Below are positions 8,408 to 17,130 of a stretch of 64,000 nt of DNA, piece by piece; position 1 is the stretch's first letter; every line of letters begins with the position of its first letter. The notes below the pieces were generated by a model. It worked only from the letters and a program-made list of their open reading frames with translations. It was not told the origin of the DNA and did no database searches. A program made the translations under genes and the position numbers. The DNA comes from Candidatus Merdivicinus intestinigallinarum (GTDB lineage: Bacteria > Bacillota > Clostridia > Oscillospirales > Ruminococcaceae): assembly GCA_018713335.1 (NCBI GenBank), contig DVOW01000012.1, forward strand, positions 1-64,000, read 5' to 3'.

Positions 8408-9283
8408 ATGAAGAAAATAACAGCCAGCCTGCTGGCCGGACTTGCCGCTGGCTGTATGCTGGCCTCTCCCGTGCAGGCGGTGTCCTGGGGCGACGAGGTG
8501 TTTGTTTCCCTGGGCCCGGCGGACCCGCAGGAGGCTTATCAGGATGATGGGGTCCTGTGGCAGGGATGGCGGCAGCTTCCACCGGATTGGTACTATTTTA
8601 TCGACGCCCGCCCCACCCAGCTCCAGGAATTGACCAGCGATTATACCGGCTGGCGGAATTACGATGGATACTGGTACTATTACCAGAACGGAAAGGCGTA
8701 TCGCGACGCGGCCCCGCTGGAAATAGACGGGCAATCCTACTTCTTTAACCATATGCACTACAACCGCGGGGACGAAAACAAGCCGCCGGCTGTCATGATG
8801 ACCGGGTGGTTTGCCGCGGGGGAATGGCAGTTTGCCAATGACGGCACGGTAAAAGACCTCCCTTACGGCGCTCTGGTGACCGGGTGGCTGGATTGGAACG
8901 GGAACCGGTACTATTTGTACGATGAGCATGTGGAGCTTGCCTATGCATATGAGCCCAACGGCGGCCTGGTCCGGTATGAGCCGTTAAACGGCCGGGAGGA
9001 GGAAAGCATCCCTTCCTGGGGCTCGTATTATTACGGCGACGAGGTAATTTATAACGGGGAAGCTCCCCGGTTCACCGGTGAGGATACGGAAGCCCCGGTG
9101 TGGTATGTGGAACCGGGTCCTGCAGAAAAGGGGTTCTTAGTAACCGCCTGCTGGGCCAAAATCGACGGGAAGTGGTACTTTTTTACCCAAAACGGCGTTA
9201 TGTGCACCGGCTGGATACAGGTGCGGGGCCAGTGGTACCATTTCGGGGAAGACGGCGTCTGGGACGGCGCTGTATACGAATAA
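8408..9283 (+). CDS. Secreted protein with cell-wall/choline-binding-type repeats
   Basis: The 291-residue protein begins with a signal peptide (MKKITASLLAGLAAGCMLAS, cleavage near PVQA). It then has several aromatic repeats of the choline-binding or glucan-binding kind, such as GYWYYYQNGKAY, GNRYYLYDEHVE, GKWYFFTQNGVM and GQWYHFGEDGVW. These bind polymers of the cell envelope. No catalytic domain is visible, so it may be an adhesin-like or structural wall protein. I chose the ATG at 8408 over 8402 because GGAGG at 8396-8400 is seven bases away from it. A VanY-type protein at 51314 has similar repeats. It is monocistronic. Confidence 0.8.
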   Translation: MKKITASLLAGLAAGCMLASPVQAVSWGDEVFVSLGPADPQEAYQDDGVLWQGWRQLPPDWYYFIDARPTQLQELTSDYTGWRNYDGYWYYYQNGKAYRDAAPLEIDGQSYFFNHMHYNRGDENKPPAVMMTGWFAAGEWQFANDGTVKDLPYGALVTGWLDWNGNRYYLYDEHVELAYAYEPNGGLVRYEPLNGREEESIPSWGSYYYGDEVIYNGEAPRFTGEDTEAPVWYVEPGPAEKGFLVTACWAKIDGKWYFFTQNGVMCTGWIQVRGQWYHFGEDGVWDGAVYE

Positions 9284-9284
9284 G

Positions 9285-9322
9285 AAGCTCCCGCTGGGCG
9301 TATGGTCCGGCGGGAGCTTTTG
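9285..9322 (+). terminator. Terminator of the wall-binding protein gene
   Basis: A perfect ten-base stem (AAGCTCCCGC with GCGGGAGCTT) with a 15-base loop, then TTGTTATT. It begins two bases after the stop codon. Confidence 0.8.
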
Positions 9323-9359
9323 TTATTTGCTGGATCTGTACAGCGGGTTTCCGTGAATT

Positions 9360-11453
9360 TTACAAGAACATCCCGCCAATCCGCGCCGCCAGAAAACACA
9401 GTATAAATCCCGTTGCAGTGGGGATGAAGAAGGCCAGCGCCGTCCATTTGACGGATTTGGTTTCCTTATAAATGGTCAGCAGGGTGGTGGAGCAGGGCCA
9501 GTGGCAGAGGGAGAAAAGGATGACGCAAAGAGCCGTCACCCAGGTCCAGCCGCAGGCAGATAATTGCGCGCCCAGTTCCGCCATGCTGCCTACATCCGCC
9601 AGAGTTCCGGAGGCGGTGTAGGCCATGAGGATAATGGGCAGGACGATCTCGTTGGCCGGGAAGCCCAAAATAAAGGCCATGAGGATCACCCCGTCCAGGC
9701 CGATGGACCGGGCGAATGGGTCCAAAAAACCGGCGCAGAGGGCCAAAAGGGTCTCGCCGTCAACGGTAACATTAGCCATGAGCCAGATGACAAGCCCCGC
9801 CGGGGCCGCCACCATCACCGCCCGGCCCAGGACAAACAGGGTCCGGTCCAAAATGGAACGGACAATGACCTTCCCCACCTGGGGGCGGCGGTAGGGCGGC
9901 AGTTCCAGGGTGAAGGAGGAGGGGACGCCCTTTAGAATGGTGGCCGACAGGAGCCGGGATATGAGGAAGGTCATGAGGATCCCCAAGCCCACCACCCCCG
10001 CCAGCATCAGGGCCGACAGGAGAGAACTGCCCTGGCTCCCGGCGAAAAAGACGCTGATGAGCATTAAGAGGGTGGGGAACCGGCCGTTGCAGGGGACAAA
10101 GACGTTGGTCAGGATGGCGATGAGCCGTTCCCGGGGAGAGTCGATGATTTTTGCCCCGGAAACCCCAACGGCGTTGCAGCCGAAGCCCATGAGCATGGTC
10201 AAACACTGGCGGCCGCAGGCTTTGGCCTTCTGAAAGCACCGGTCCAGGTTAAAGGCCACCCGGGGCAGGTAGCCGAAATCCTCCAGCAGGGTAAAAAGCG
10301 GGAAAAAGATGGCCATAGGGGGAAGCATCACCGATACCACCCAGGCCAAAATATGGTACATCCCGTCCACCAAAAGCCCTGAGAGCCATGCCGGGGCGTG
10401 CAGGGCCGCAAGCCCGGCCTTCATGGCAGGCTCCAGCCCCAAAAGCAATTCCGACAAAAGCTGGGAAGGGATGTTGGCCCCCGCCATGGTGATCCAGAAA
10501 ACCAGGGCCATCAGGAGCAGCATCACCGGCAGGGCCGTCCATTTGCCAGTAAAAAAGCGGTCCAGCTTCCGGTCCCGTTTCCCGCAGGACGGAGGCATCC
10601 GCACCGCCTCGCAGCAGATTTCCTCCGCCCGCAGCACGGTACAGGCGGAAATGGCGTCCCGGAGCTTTTGGCCGAAAAGCCCCTGTTCCTCCAAGTAATG
10701 CAGGGCCTTCCAAAGGGCCCGTTTCACCTGGGGGCAGGAAAGGGAGCCGTCCCCCAGGTATTCCACCGCCTGGTTTAGGACCTCCTCCTCCCCGGCCAGC
10801 ATCCGTAAAGCTAAGAACCGGGCCGGCAGCCTGCCTTTTAAAACCGTTTCCAATACCGGCACAAGGCCGGACAAGGCTTCCTCCACAGCCGGAAGCTGTC
10901 GGACAGCGTGGGGGGCGGAGGGCCCCTTCAGCACGGCGTCCACCGTTTCCATGAGCCGGGAAAGCCCCTTGCCGCTGCGGGCGCTGGTTTCCACAACCGG
11001 GACTCTCAGCTCCTCCGAAAGCTTTTTGGCGTCGATGCGGATGCCTTTTTTAGCCGCCTCGTCCATTAAGTTGACGCAGACTACGACCCTGCCGGTGACT
11101 TCCAGGATTTGCAGGGCCAGCACCAGGTTCCGTTCCAAAACCGAGGCGTCGCAGACCACGATCACCGCGTCCGGGTTTCCAAAGCAGATAAAATCCCGGG
11201 CCGCCTTTTCGTCCGCAGACTGGGCGTCCAGGGAATAAGCGCCGGGAATGTCCACCAGGGTCAGGGCCTTTCCCTGGTATGTACACTGCCCGCTGGCGTT
11301 TGCAACCGTTTTGCCCGCCCAGTTGCCCGTGTGCTGCCGAAGCCCGGTCAGGGCGTTAAAAACCGTGCTTTTTCCAACGTTTGGGTTCCCGGCCAGGGCG
11401 ACGGCCGGGGTTTTCCGGCCGCCGTCGGGCAGATGATAGAAAGATTCCGCCAT
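9360..11453 (-). CDS. feoB: Ferrous iron transport protein FeoB
   Basis: FeoB is the inner-membrane Fe(II) transporter with a cytoplasmic G domain. The 697-residue protein has the G1 motif GNPNVGKST at 22-30 and the G3 motif DIPGAYSLDAQS, followed by the helical regulatory region. Gate regions and many membrane spans fill the C-terminal half. The start ATG overlaps the feoA stop as TGATG, so the two are coupled. A reading frame continues further upstream but that part overlaps feoA and is not used. The C-terminus ends in a hydrophobic span. No FeoC follows. Confidence 0.95.
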   Translation of the reverse strand: MAESFYHLPDGGRKTPAVALAGNPNVGKSTVFNALTGLRQHTGNWAGKTVANASGQCTYQGKALTLVDIPGAYSLDAQSADEKAARDFICFGNPDAVIVVCDASVLERNLVLALQILEVTGRVVVCVNLMDEAAKKGIRIDAKKLSEELRVPVVETSARSGKGLSRLMETVDAVLKGPSAPHAVRQLPAVEEALSGLVPVLETVLKGRLPARFLALRMLAGEEEVLNQAVEYLGDGSLSCPQVKRALWKALHYLEEQGLFGQKLRDAISACTVLRAEEICCEAVRMPPSCGKRDRKLDRFFTGKWTALPVMLLLMALVFWITMAGANIPSQLLSELLLGLEPAMKAGLAALHAPAWLSGLLVDGMYHILAWVVSVMLPPMAIFFPLFTLLEDFGYLPRVAFNLDRCFQKAKACGRQCLTMLMGFGCNAVGVSGAKIIDSPRERLIAILTNVFVPCNGRFPTLLMLISVFFAGSQGSSLLSALMLAGVVGLGILMTFLISRLLSATILKGVPSSFTLELPPYRRPQVGKVIVRSILDRTLFVLGRAVMVAAPAGLVIWLMANVTVDGETLLALCAGFLDPFARSIGLDGVILMAFILGFPANEIVLPIILMAYTASGTLADVGSMAELGAQLSACGWTWVTALCVILFSLCHWPCSTTLLTIYKETKSVKWTALAFFIPTATGFILCFLAARIGGMFL

Positions 11454-11719
11454 CACTGTATCCGACCTTTCTCTGTATTTTCCGCGGGGATCGTCAGGAT
11501 GCCTGCGCTGTCCGATTTCCGCAGGGCGATAACCGCCCCCCGGATCTGGTAGGCCGCCGGGTCCCCCAAAGGCGCCTTGTGCAGGCACTCCACCAGGGTC
11601 CCTTCAATGAGCCCCATGTCCCGCAGCCTCCGGCGCAGCTCCTCCCGCACCTCCATCCGCACCACCCTGGCCCGCTGTCCGGGCCGGATGCGGCTCAGTG
11701 GCTCTATGGTAACTGTCAT
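11453..11719 (-). CDS. feoA: Ferrous iron transport protein FeoA (SH3-like)
   Basis: The 88-residue protein is a FeoA domain, a small SH3-like beta barrel that helps FeoB. Family features include the pattern LRRRLRDMGLIEGTLVECLHKAPLGDP and the end region GAVIALRKSDSAGI, which matches the usual GxxIALRxxEA. The start at 11719 is set by AAAGGA about nine bases upstream and by homology; longer readings into the upstream region are not supported. It is cotranscribed with feoB. A Fur or DtxR site was not obvious in the upstream DNA. Confidence 0.93.
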   Translation of the reverse strand: MTVTIEPLSRIRPGQRARVVRMEVREELRRRLRDMGLIEGTLVECLHKAPLGDPAAYQIRGAVIALRKSDSAGILTIPAENTEKGRIQ

Positions 11720-11839
11720 AACCTGGGTCCTTTCTGTACTATGATGCTGTTTATAGAATATGCCGTGCGGCCTCCATGGGTTCCGGAGCTTCAAAATGTG
11801 TGGAAAGACGGAAAAACCTGTGAATTTTTGCAAACGGAC

Positions 11840-11868
11840 TGGACAAACGGGGGCGTTTTGTATATAAT
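11840..11868 (+). promoter_or_regulatory. Promoter of the PrsA/SurA-like lipoprotein gene
   Basis: TGGACA at 11840-11845 and TATAAT at 11863-11868 with a 17-base spacer, divergent from feoAB. Confidence 0.7.
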
Positions 11869-11927
11869 ATAACTTGTATGTACTCGTTTTGGGGTGCGGA
11901 AAACTGTGAAAAGGAATGAGATTCACC

Positions 11928-12950
11928 ATGAAATTAAAAAAAGCGGCCGCCGGCCTGCTGGCGGCGGTCCTGGTTTGCGGGCTTGCTTCCTGCGGCGGCG
12001 ACACCTCCTGGACCTACCGGAATGGGGAGACCACCGTTACCTCCGGCATGTATGTGGGCCTGTCTATTGACGCGTTAAACGCCGCTTCCGCGGTGGAAGG
12101 CTACGATTCCTCCAAATCGCCCTTTGACCAGACCCTGGAAGGCCTGGACGGCGAGGATTGGATCCAGAACAAGGCCAATGAATACGCCAAGGAATACCTG
12201 GCCGTGGAGGACCAGTTTGCCAAGCGGGAAATGTCCTTAACAGAGGAGGACCAGGCGGCTATCGATTCTCAGGTGGAGCTTTACTGGACAAGCCTGGGCA
12301 TGGGCGCGCTGTACGAGGAGGAAGGCTGCGGCAAAACCTCCTACACCAATATCCTCACCAACCAATATAAAAAGAACCTGCTGTTCCAGGCGGTTTACGG
12401 GGAAGGCGGAGAGGAAGAGGTTTCCCAGGCGGAGCTGGAATCCGTGTTCCAGAACGACTATGTAAAAGGCGTGTATTTCTCCGTATCTTTAGCGGACGAC
12501 GAGGGCAACAAGCTCACCGGCGACGAGCTGGAAGCCAAACAGGATGAAGCCCAGACCCTGGCGGACCGGATCACTGCCGGGGAGGATTTTGAAACGGTAA
12601 AAGCCAACTATACGGCGGACCCGGAAGCCACCGAGGAGGAAACGGAACCCAGCGACACTTCTGTCGTTGTCAAGAAGGAGAACGCCACCTCCGCGGTTTA
12701 CAAAGCCATCGCCGAGGGAGATGTTGGCGAAGTCCAGGTGATCGAGGACGGCAACAACGCCTATATTGTGCAGACCCTGGACGTCATGTCCGGCACCTCC
12801 TTTGAGGATTACCGGGACACCATCCTCTATGACATGAAGAGCGATGAGTTTGAAGAAAAATTGCAGGAATGGGCCGGGGAGCTTTCCATTGAGGAAAACA
12901 CCGCCGCTGTCAATAAGCATGACCCTAAGCATCTGAAGGATTTATTCTAA
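11928..12950 (+). CDS. Lipoprotein with PrsA/SurA-like peptidyl-prolyl isomerase layout
   Basis: The 340-residue protein starts with a lipoprotein signal, lipobox LASC (Cys near residue 22), so it sits on the outer face of the membrane. Residues about 25-185 resemble the helical SurA/PrsA chaperone part. Residues about 190-310 look like a diverged parvulin domain (KGVYFSVSLAD, EDFETVKANYTADPEA, then AYIVQTLDVMSG). Foldases of this kind help secreted proteins fold. Typical parvulin active-site residues are not clear, so catalysis is doubtful. I chose the ATG at 11928 because AAGGA at 11911-11915 is 12 bases away; an ATG at 11916 abuts it. Confidence 0.7.
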   Translation: MKLKKAAAGLLAAVLVCGLASCGGDTSWTYRNGETTVTSGMYVGLSIDALNAASAVEGYDSSKSPFDQTLEGLDGEDWIQNKANEYAKEYLAVEDQFAKREMSLTEEDQAAIDSQVELYWTSLGMGALYEEEGCGKTSYTNILTNQYKKNLLFQAVYGEGGEEEVSQAELESVFQNDYVKGVYFSVSLADDEGNKLTGDELEAKQDEAQTLADRITAGEDFETVKANYTADPEATEEETEPSDTSVVVKKENATSAVYKAIAEGDVGEVQVIEDGNNAYIVQTLDVMSGTSFEDYRDTILYDMKSDEFEEKLQEWAGELSIEENTAAVNKHDPKHLKDLF

Positions 12951-12964
12951 ACTGAATCAGGCAG

Positions 12965-13014
12965 TAAAAAGCCGCCCCCGTTTCAAACGAGGGCGGCTCG
13001 GTTTTTATTTTTTC
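12965..13014 (+). terminator. Terminator between convergent genes
   Basis: A GC-rich stem (GCCGCCC and GGGCGGC with partly paired CGTTT/AAACG) is followed by CGGTTTTTATTTTTT on the plus strand, with an A-tract on the other side. It ends the lipoprotein transcript and may also serve the convergent VanZ gene. Confidence 0.8.
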
Positions 13015-13017
13015 CAG

Positions 13018-13716
13018 TTAGTGTACATAAGCAATAAAACCCGTGTAGAAAAAAATCCCGAATACTGTTGCCGTACAGATAACGTAAATATACTGCCAGC
13101 GGGCCGCGCCTTTCATCAGCAAAAACAATGCCCCGAAATAAACAAGTAAAATCGCCGCGTCAATCCAAGCGAAATGCAGCTCGTCCAAATTGACGAACAG
13201 ATAACGGAAGTAATTCAATAGGAAGGGCGGGAAAATCAGCGCGGTGGTGGTAAGAAAGGTTTTCACTTTTCCCGTATCCCGCCGGAAGATACGGAACAAA
13301 ATCCAGTACAGAAAAATTCCAACCAGTTCCCCGCAGAGGTTTAGAAGATAATCGTCAATATCCGCGCGGCCGGTGGCCAGCGCGAATTGCAGCCCTTCGA
13401 TTGCGGCTGGTGTCAGGATGCACGCCAAAATACCGGCCCATGGCTTCCCGTGGAAAAAATGGCCAAAGTAAACGCCCATTGGAACCATCATCAGGAGATT
13501 CCCCAAAAAATAACTGGATAAAACCTTTATTTCCTGAAGGGTGTGAAATGGAATCAAGTTATATTGGCGGGGCAAATCGACCGGACTTAATTCCGGTATC
13601 AAGAAAGATATGACAAACATTCTGGTAACCAATATAAAAGTCAATATCCCTGTATATAAAACAAAAACACCCCAAAACAACCAGTTTTCTTTTTTCTCAT
13701 ATGCCGCGTTGGACAT
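13018..13716 (-). CDS. VanZ family membrane protein
   Basis: The 232-residue protein has about six hydrophobic spans and the VanZ pattern: NLIPFHTLQEI, LGNLLMMVPMGVYFG and AIEGLQFALATGRADIDDYLLNLCGELVG. VanZ proteins affect low-level glycopeptide sensitivity in some Gram-positives, but most family members have no known activity. I chose the start at 13716 because GGGAGGG lies about six bases upstream; a longer reading begins before any ribosome site. No van cluster is nearby. It appears to be transcribed alone. Confidence 0.85.
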   Translation of the reverse strand: MSNAAYEKKENWLFWGVFVLYTGILTFILVTRMFVISFLIPELSPVDLPRQYNLIPFHTLQEIKVLSSYFLGNLLMMVPMGVYFGHFFHGKPWAGILACILTPAAIEGLQFALATGRADIDDYLLNLCGELVGIFLYWILFRIFRRDTGKVKTFLTTTALIFPPFLLNYFRYLFVNLDELHFAWIDAAILLVYFGALFLLMKGAARWQYIYVICTATVFGIFFYTGFIAYVH

Positions 13717-13868
13717 GGCGATCCCTCCCGGACTGTTTTTCGGATACAGCCCGATTCTACCACGCCAGGGACATAGCGTCAAGAAATCCGCAGGAATCTT
13801 GATCTATTCTTAATAGACATAAAGTTTTGATTATTTTTATTGTGCCCGCCACTCTGGTATAACAGACG

Positions 13869-13900
13869 AAACCGCCCCCGTTTGGAACGAAGGCGGTTTT
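13869..13900 (-). terminator. Hairpin after the third URO-D-fold gene
   Basis: AACCGCC and GGCGGTT arms with a partly paired CCGTT/AACG interior. It follows the stop of the minus-strand gene by a few bases. The T tract on the minus side is short, so termination strength is uncertain. Confidence 0.55.
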
Positions 13901-13903
13901 CTG

Positions 13904-14923
13904 TTACTCCGCCACAACCGAGGTCATAGCGAAATATTTTTCATTGGGGATGTAATAGGGGATGCTGTTGCCGGAGCCCAGGGCGTAACCGCCCTTTTCC
14001 TCCGACAGGGCCAGCATATTTCTGGCCCGGGCCTTGATGGCCTCTTCGTCCGAACGGATGAGGAAATCCACATCCATCCCCCCTAAAACGGCGATGCGTC
14101 CGCCCCACCGGCGGTAAGCCTCCTCTACGGGGATGATGTTGTCCTCGTAAGAATGGCGGCCGTCGTATTTCATGTCCTCGATGATGTCCTCCATAATGTC
14201 CACCATATACCCGCAGGAGTGGAGCACCGCCAGCTTCCCGGCGTTGTGGGCCGCTTCCACCATCTTTTTGTGCCAGGGGAACACATATTTCCGCATATCA
14301 GCCACAGACAGCATGGTCTGGGTGTTGAAGCCCCAGTCGTCGTTAATCATCAAAATACCCACTGTGTCGTACTGGGCGCAGTTTTCGTAGTAGTCCAGCA
14401 GAATCCCGCCCACCCGGTCAAAAATCGCTTTCACCAGCTCCGGATCGTCGTAGAGCATGAGGCAGAGGGTGTCGTACCCCACAATGCTGATGACGTTTTC
14501 CAAAAGCCCCCCGGGTCCGGCGGTCATGAGCTTCATTTTAGGCGGCAGATATGCCTTGATCTTTTCCAGCCTTGAGTAATCGGCGTTTTTCGCGTCCGGC
14601 CAGGGATACGCCTCAAAATCCTCCCAGCTTTGAATCAGGGAGTGAGCGTTCAGGGAAATGGTGTCCTTGTGCGTCGTTTCCCCTGTGGGGAACCCCAGAT
14701 CGCACCCGTAGGCGTTGGCGTAATCGTAGCCGCAGGCGGCGTAGGCTTTGACCATGTAAGCCAGCTGTACCACCGGGTCCGGGTCTGTGGGCATGGGGCC
14801 GGCGGCTTCCTCGTAAACCGCCGGATTCATGAAAAACTCAAACAGGGTGGGGCGGTCAGGCTTTTGACAGCGTAAAACCTTGCGGATATTTTCAAAATCC
14901 GGTTCGCGGTGGACATGGTTCAA
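13904..14923 (-). CDS. Uroporphyrinogen decarboxylase-fold methyltransferase-like protein
   Basis: This 339-residue URO-D-fold protein keeps the zinc-site motif HSCG (within KLAVLHSCGYMVDIMEDI) seen in MtaA/MtbA corrinoid methyltransferases, unlike the two paralogues at 6004 and 7109. The end region GYALGSGNSIPYYIPNEKYFAM matches the family's C-terminal loop. AGGAGGAATTTCCC precedes the ATG. It is alone on its strand. No corrinoid protein or methyltransferase activator is adjacent, so the methyl donor is unknown. It could also be a URO-D-like protein with a different role. Confidence 0.75.
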   Translation of the reverse strand: MNHVHREPDFENIRKVLRCQKPDRPTLFEFFMNPAVYEEAAGPMPTDPDPVVQLAYMVKAYAACGYDYANAYGCDLGFPTGETTHKDTISLNAHSLIQSWEDFEAYPWPDAKNADYSRLEKIKAYLPPKMKLMTAGPGGLLENVISIVGYDTLCLMLYDDPELVKAIFDRVGGILLDYYENCAQYDTVGILMINDDWGFNTQTMLSVADMRKYVFPWHKKMVEAAHNAGKLAVLHSCGYMVDIMEDIIEDMKYDGRHSYEDNIIPVEEAYRRWGGRIAVLGGMDVDFLIRSDEEAIKARARNMLALSEEKGGYALGSGNSIPYYIPNEKYFAMTSVVAE

Positions 14924-15005
14924 GGGAAATTCCTCCTTTGGGTGTGGATTTCCTTTATTTTACCGCATAGCCCATAAAAAAGCAAGAGGATTTTGCGTAA
15001 AAATA

Positions 15006-15032
15006 GGAAAAGGGCCTGATATGATCAGGCCC
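15006..15032 (-). terminator. Terminator of the lipoprotein-VTC-DUF4956-CotH operon
   Basis: A perfect nine-base stem (GGGCCTGAT/ATCAGGCCC, three-base loop) followed on the minus strand by TTTTCCTATTTTT, immediately after the cotH stop. Confidence 0.85.
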
Positions 15033-15033
15033 G

Positions 15034-16431
15034 TCAATCTCTTAGATCCGCGATCTCTCCCATGTCCGGCAGCCAGACCGAGGAAGCGTCCACCTTTTTG
15101 TCCGGGTGTTCCAGCTGCCCCTTGATGGTGGCGGGGATCTCCCCGGAAAGCTGCTTCCGCACGCTTTCTGCCCGCAGGCGGCAGAACTCGTAAATGGTTT
15201 CCACGCCCTTTTGGAAATCCTCGTAAGAGCAGAAGGCAGTGGGGTCCTTTTCCACATAGGGGGCGATCATGGCGGCGGTTTCGGCAACGGTTTTCTCAAA
15301 ACGCCCGCTTTCAAAATACCCCCGGATGAACTGGTGGAAATAGGCGTGGTACTGCGCAAAATACTCGTCCACCTTCATCAGGTTGTGGTAAAGGGGGCGG
15401 TTCAGCATAATCTCCCCGGAGGCCGGGGTGTTGATGGGATAATTTACATAAAGCTCCGCGTCGTTGATAGGGTCCGGCATCCCCAGGGAATAGGTCCCGA
15501 AGGCCAGGTTGTAGTCCCAGGGCAGGATTTGCAGGAACCCGTCCTCCTCATAAAGGAAATAATTGTGGCCGGTTCTTCCAAGATAGCTGTCCATGTTTAC
15601 CACAAACACCTGCACGGTAAAGTACCGGAGCACCTCGTCCACGTCAATGGCGGTTTCCAGGTTCTCCCCGGTGGACAAGACCCGCAGCGCGTCAATGACC
15701 CGCTGTTTGTCCTCGTCGGAAGCCTTAAATTTTGCTTTCCGGAAAATATTGTCGTAGCTGTCCGGATTTTCGTCCACATATTTTAAGGCCACATCGGCGT
15801 TTTCAGCATTGAGCGAACGGTAATCCGGCTTGTAAAGCTGGCCGAAATCCGTCCCGAAATTCCGGCGGCAGAAGGCCTCCTCCGGTTCCTCCACCGCCAG
15901 GAAAAGCCCCCAGTCCTCCCCGTTTACCGTCACCCACACATAGCTGCAAAGAGGGGAGGGGACCTCCATGAACCGCATCATGTCGTAAGCCAGGTAGCTT
16001 TTCAAATAGCTGTTGTCCTGAAACGAAGCGTCCAGGGAGAATTTGTCCAGGCCGAAATAACTGTTTCCGTCAGTATAATGATCGAATTCCAGCTTCAGGC
16101 TGTACCGGTTGAGGCCGTATTTTTCGGTCAGCCGCAAAGAATTATTGCCCTTGGCCCGGATGCCCACCCGTTCAAAGACTTCCCCGTCAATGACCACAGT
16201 GCAGGGGGAGTAGGCTTCTTCCAGGGCCGTTTCCAGGAACCCGTCCCAGTCCTCCATTTGGATGTCAATGGTGTGGACCCGGCTGCCGTCAAACAGCCGG
16301 TGGACATACCCGGGCATGGCGCTGGCCTTCTGGATTCCCAGCTTTTCGCCGTTCATCAGCAGAATTGTCAGGAGGACGGCGGCCAGCACAGCCAGCAGGC
16401 AAATGCCGTCGATCCATTTGTGCTTGAGCAT
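15034..16431 (-). CDS. CotH-type protein kinase family protein
   Basis: CotH proteins are atypical kinases; B. subtilis CotH phosphorylates repetitive spore-coat proteins. This 465-residue member has one N-terminal membrane anchor at about 9-27 and an exterior kinase-like domain. Family motifs are NNSLRLTEKYGLNRYSLKLE (about 96-115), the Lys of QLYKPD at 201, VVNMDSYLGRTGHNYFLYEE (278-296), and the metal-binding LPWDYNLAFG (303-312). It is the last gene of a minus-strand unit after DUF4956 and VTC, which often accompany CotH in bacterial genomes. A nearby acidic repeat lipoprotein is a plausible substrate; this is inference. Confidence 0.85.
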   Translation of the reverse strand: MLKHKWIDGICLLAVLAAVLLTILLMNGEKLGIQKASAMPGYVHRLFDGSRVHTIDIQMEDWDGFLETALEEAYSPCTVVIDGEVFERVGIRAKGNNSLRLTEKYGLNRYSLKLEFDHYTDGNSYFGLDKFSLDASFQDNSYLKSYLAYDMMRFMEVPSPLCSYVWVTVNGEDWGLFLAVEEPEEAFCRRNFGTDFGQLYKPDYRSLNAENADVALKYVDENPDSYDNIFRKAKFKASDEDKQRVIDALRVLSTGENLETAIDVDEVLRYFTVQVFVVNMDSYLGRTGHNYFLYEEDGFLQILPWDYNLAFGTYSLGMPDPINDAELYVNYPINTPASGEIMLNRPLYHNLMKVDEYFAQYHAYFHQFIRGYFESGRFEKTVAETAAMIAPYVEKDPTAFCSYEDFQKGVETIYEFCRLRAESVRKQLSGEIPATIKGQLEHPDKKVDASSVWLPDMGEIADLRD

Positions 16432-16437
16432 ATCGCC

Positions 16438-17109
16438 TTACCCCATATAATCGCCGTTATAGGAGACCAGCACCGTATGGCTGACCCCGGGAATCTCCTC
16501 CAACCGGTTTACAAAGGCGGAATCCGCGTCTTTCAGCCGCACCTCGTAATTTAACTCGATCTGCCCCGGGGAAACGCTCTTGCTTTTTAAAGAAAGCCGC
16601 TGGACATTTCCCGCCACAAAAGCCCGCACCGCTTCTTCCGTTTGGACGCTGTCGCAGTGGACCACCAAGATGTACGGGGAATCCACGGTTTTCTGCCGGG
16701 AGAATACCAGCAGGACAAGGCCGATGAGGATGCTGCCGAAAACCGCCAGGGGGATCATGCCCGCAGCCAGAACAATGCCCGCGGCAATGCTCCAAAAGAG
16801 GAAGGCGATGTCCATGGGCTCCTTGATGGCTGTCCGGAACCGGACGATGGACAGGGCGCCCACCATACCCAGGGACAGCACCACGTTGCTGACCACCGCC
16901 ATGATAATCAAAGTGGTAATCATCGTTAAAGCAATAAGGGTAATGCCGAAGCTGGCCGAGTACATGATCCCGGTATAGCTTTTTTTGTACACAAAGAAAA
17001 TGAGAAGTCCCAGAGCGAAGGCCAGCGCCATGGCGATGGCCATATCCAAAAGGGAGATGCTGGACAGATGCTCCAAAAAGCTGGATTTGAAAATATCCTG
17101 AAAGGTCAT
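16438..17109 (-). CDS. DUF4956 family membrane protein
   Basis: The 223-residue protein has four hydrophobic spans in its first 140 residues and a soluble C-terminal domain of about 75 residues (SPYILVVHCDSVQTEEAVRA onward). The strongest family marker is LGMVGALSIVRFRTAIKEP between spans two and three. Function is unknown. Members commonly sit with VTC-domain and CotH genes, as here, so it may be a membrane partner of the VTC protein. It starts 21 bases after the VTC stop and ends six bases before the CotH start, so all three are probably one transcript. Confidence 0.88.
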   Translation of the reverse strand: MTFQDIFKSSFLEHLSSISLLDMAIAMALAFALGLLIFFVYKKSYTGIMYSASFGITLIALTMITTLIIMAVVSNVVLSLGMVGALSIVRFRTAIKEPMDIAFLFWSIAAGIVLAAGMIPLAVFGSILIGLVLLVFSRQKTVDSPYILVVHCDSVQTEEAVRAFVAGNVQRLSLKSKSVSPGQIELNYEVRLKDADSAFVNRLEEIPGVSHTVLVSYNGDYMG

Positions 17110-17130
17110 GGCAAAGCTCCTTTGATGGAT

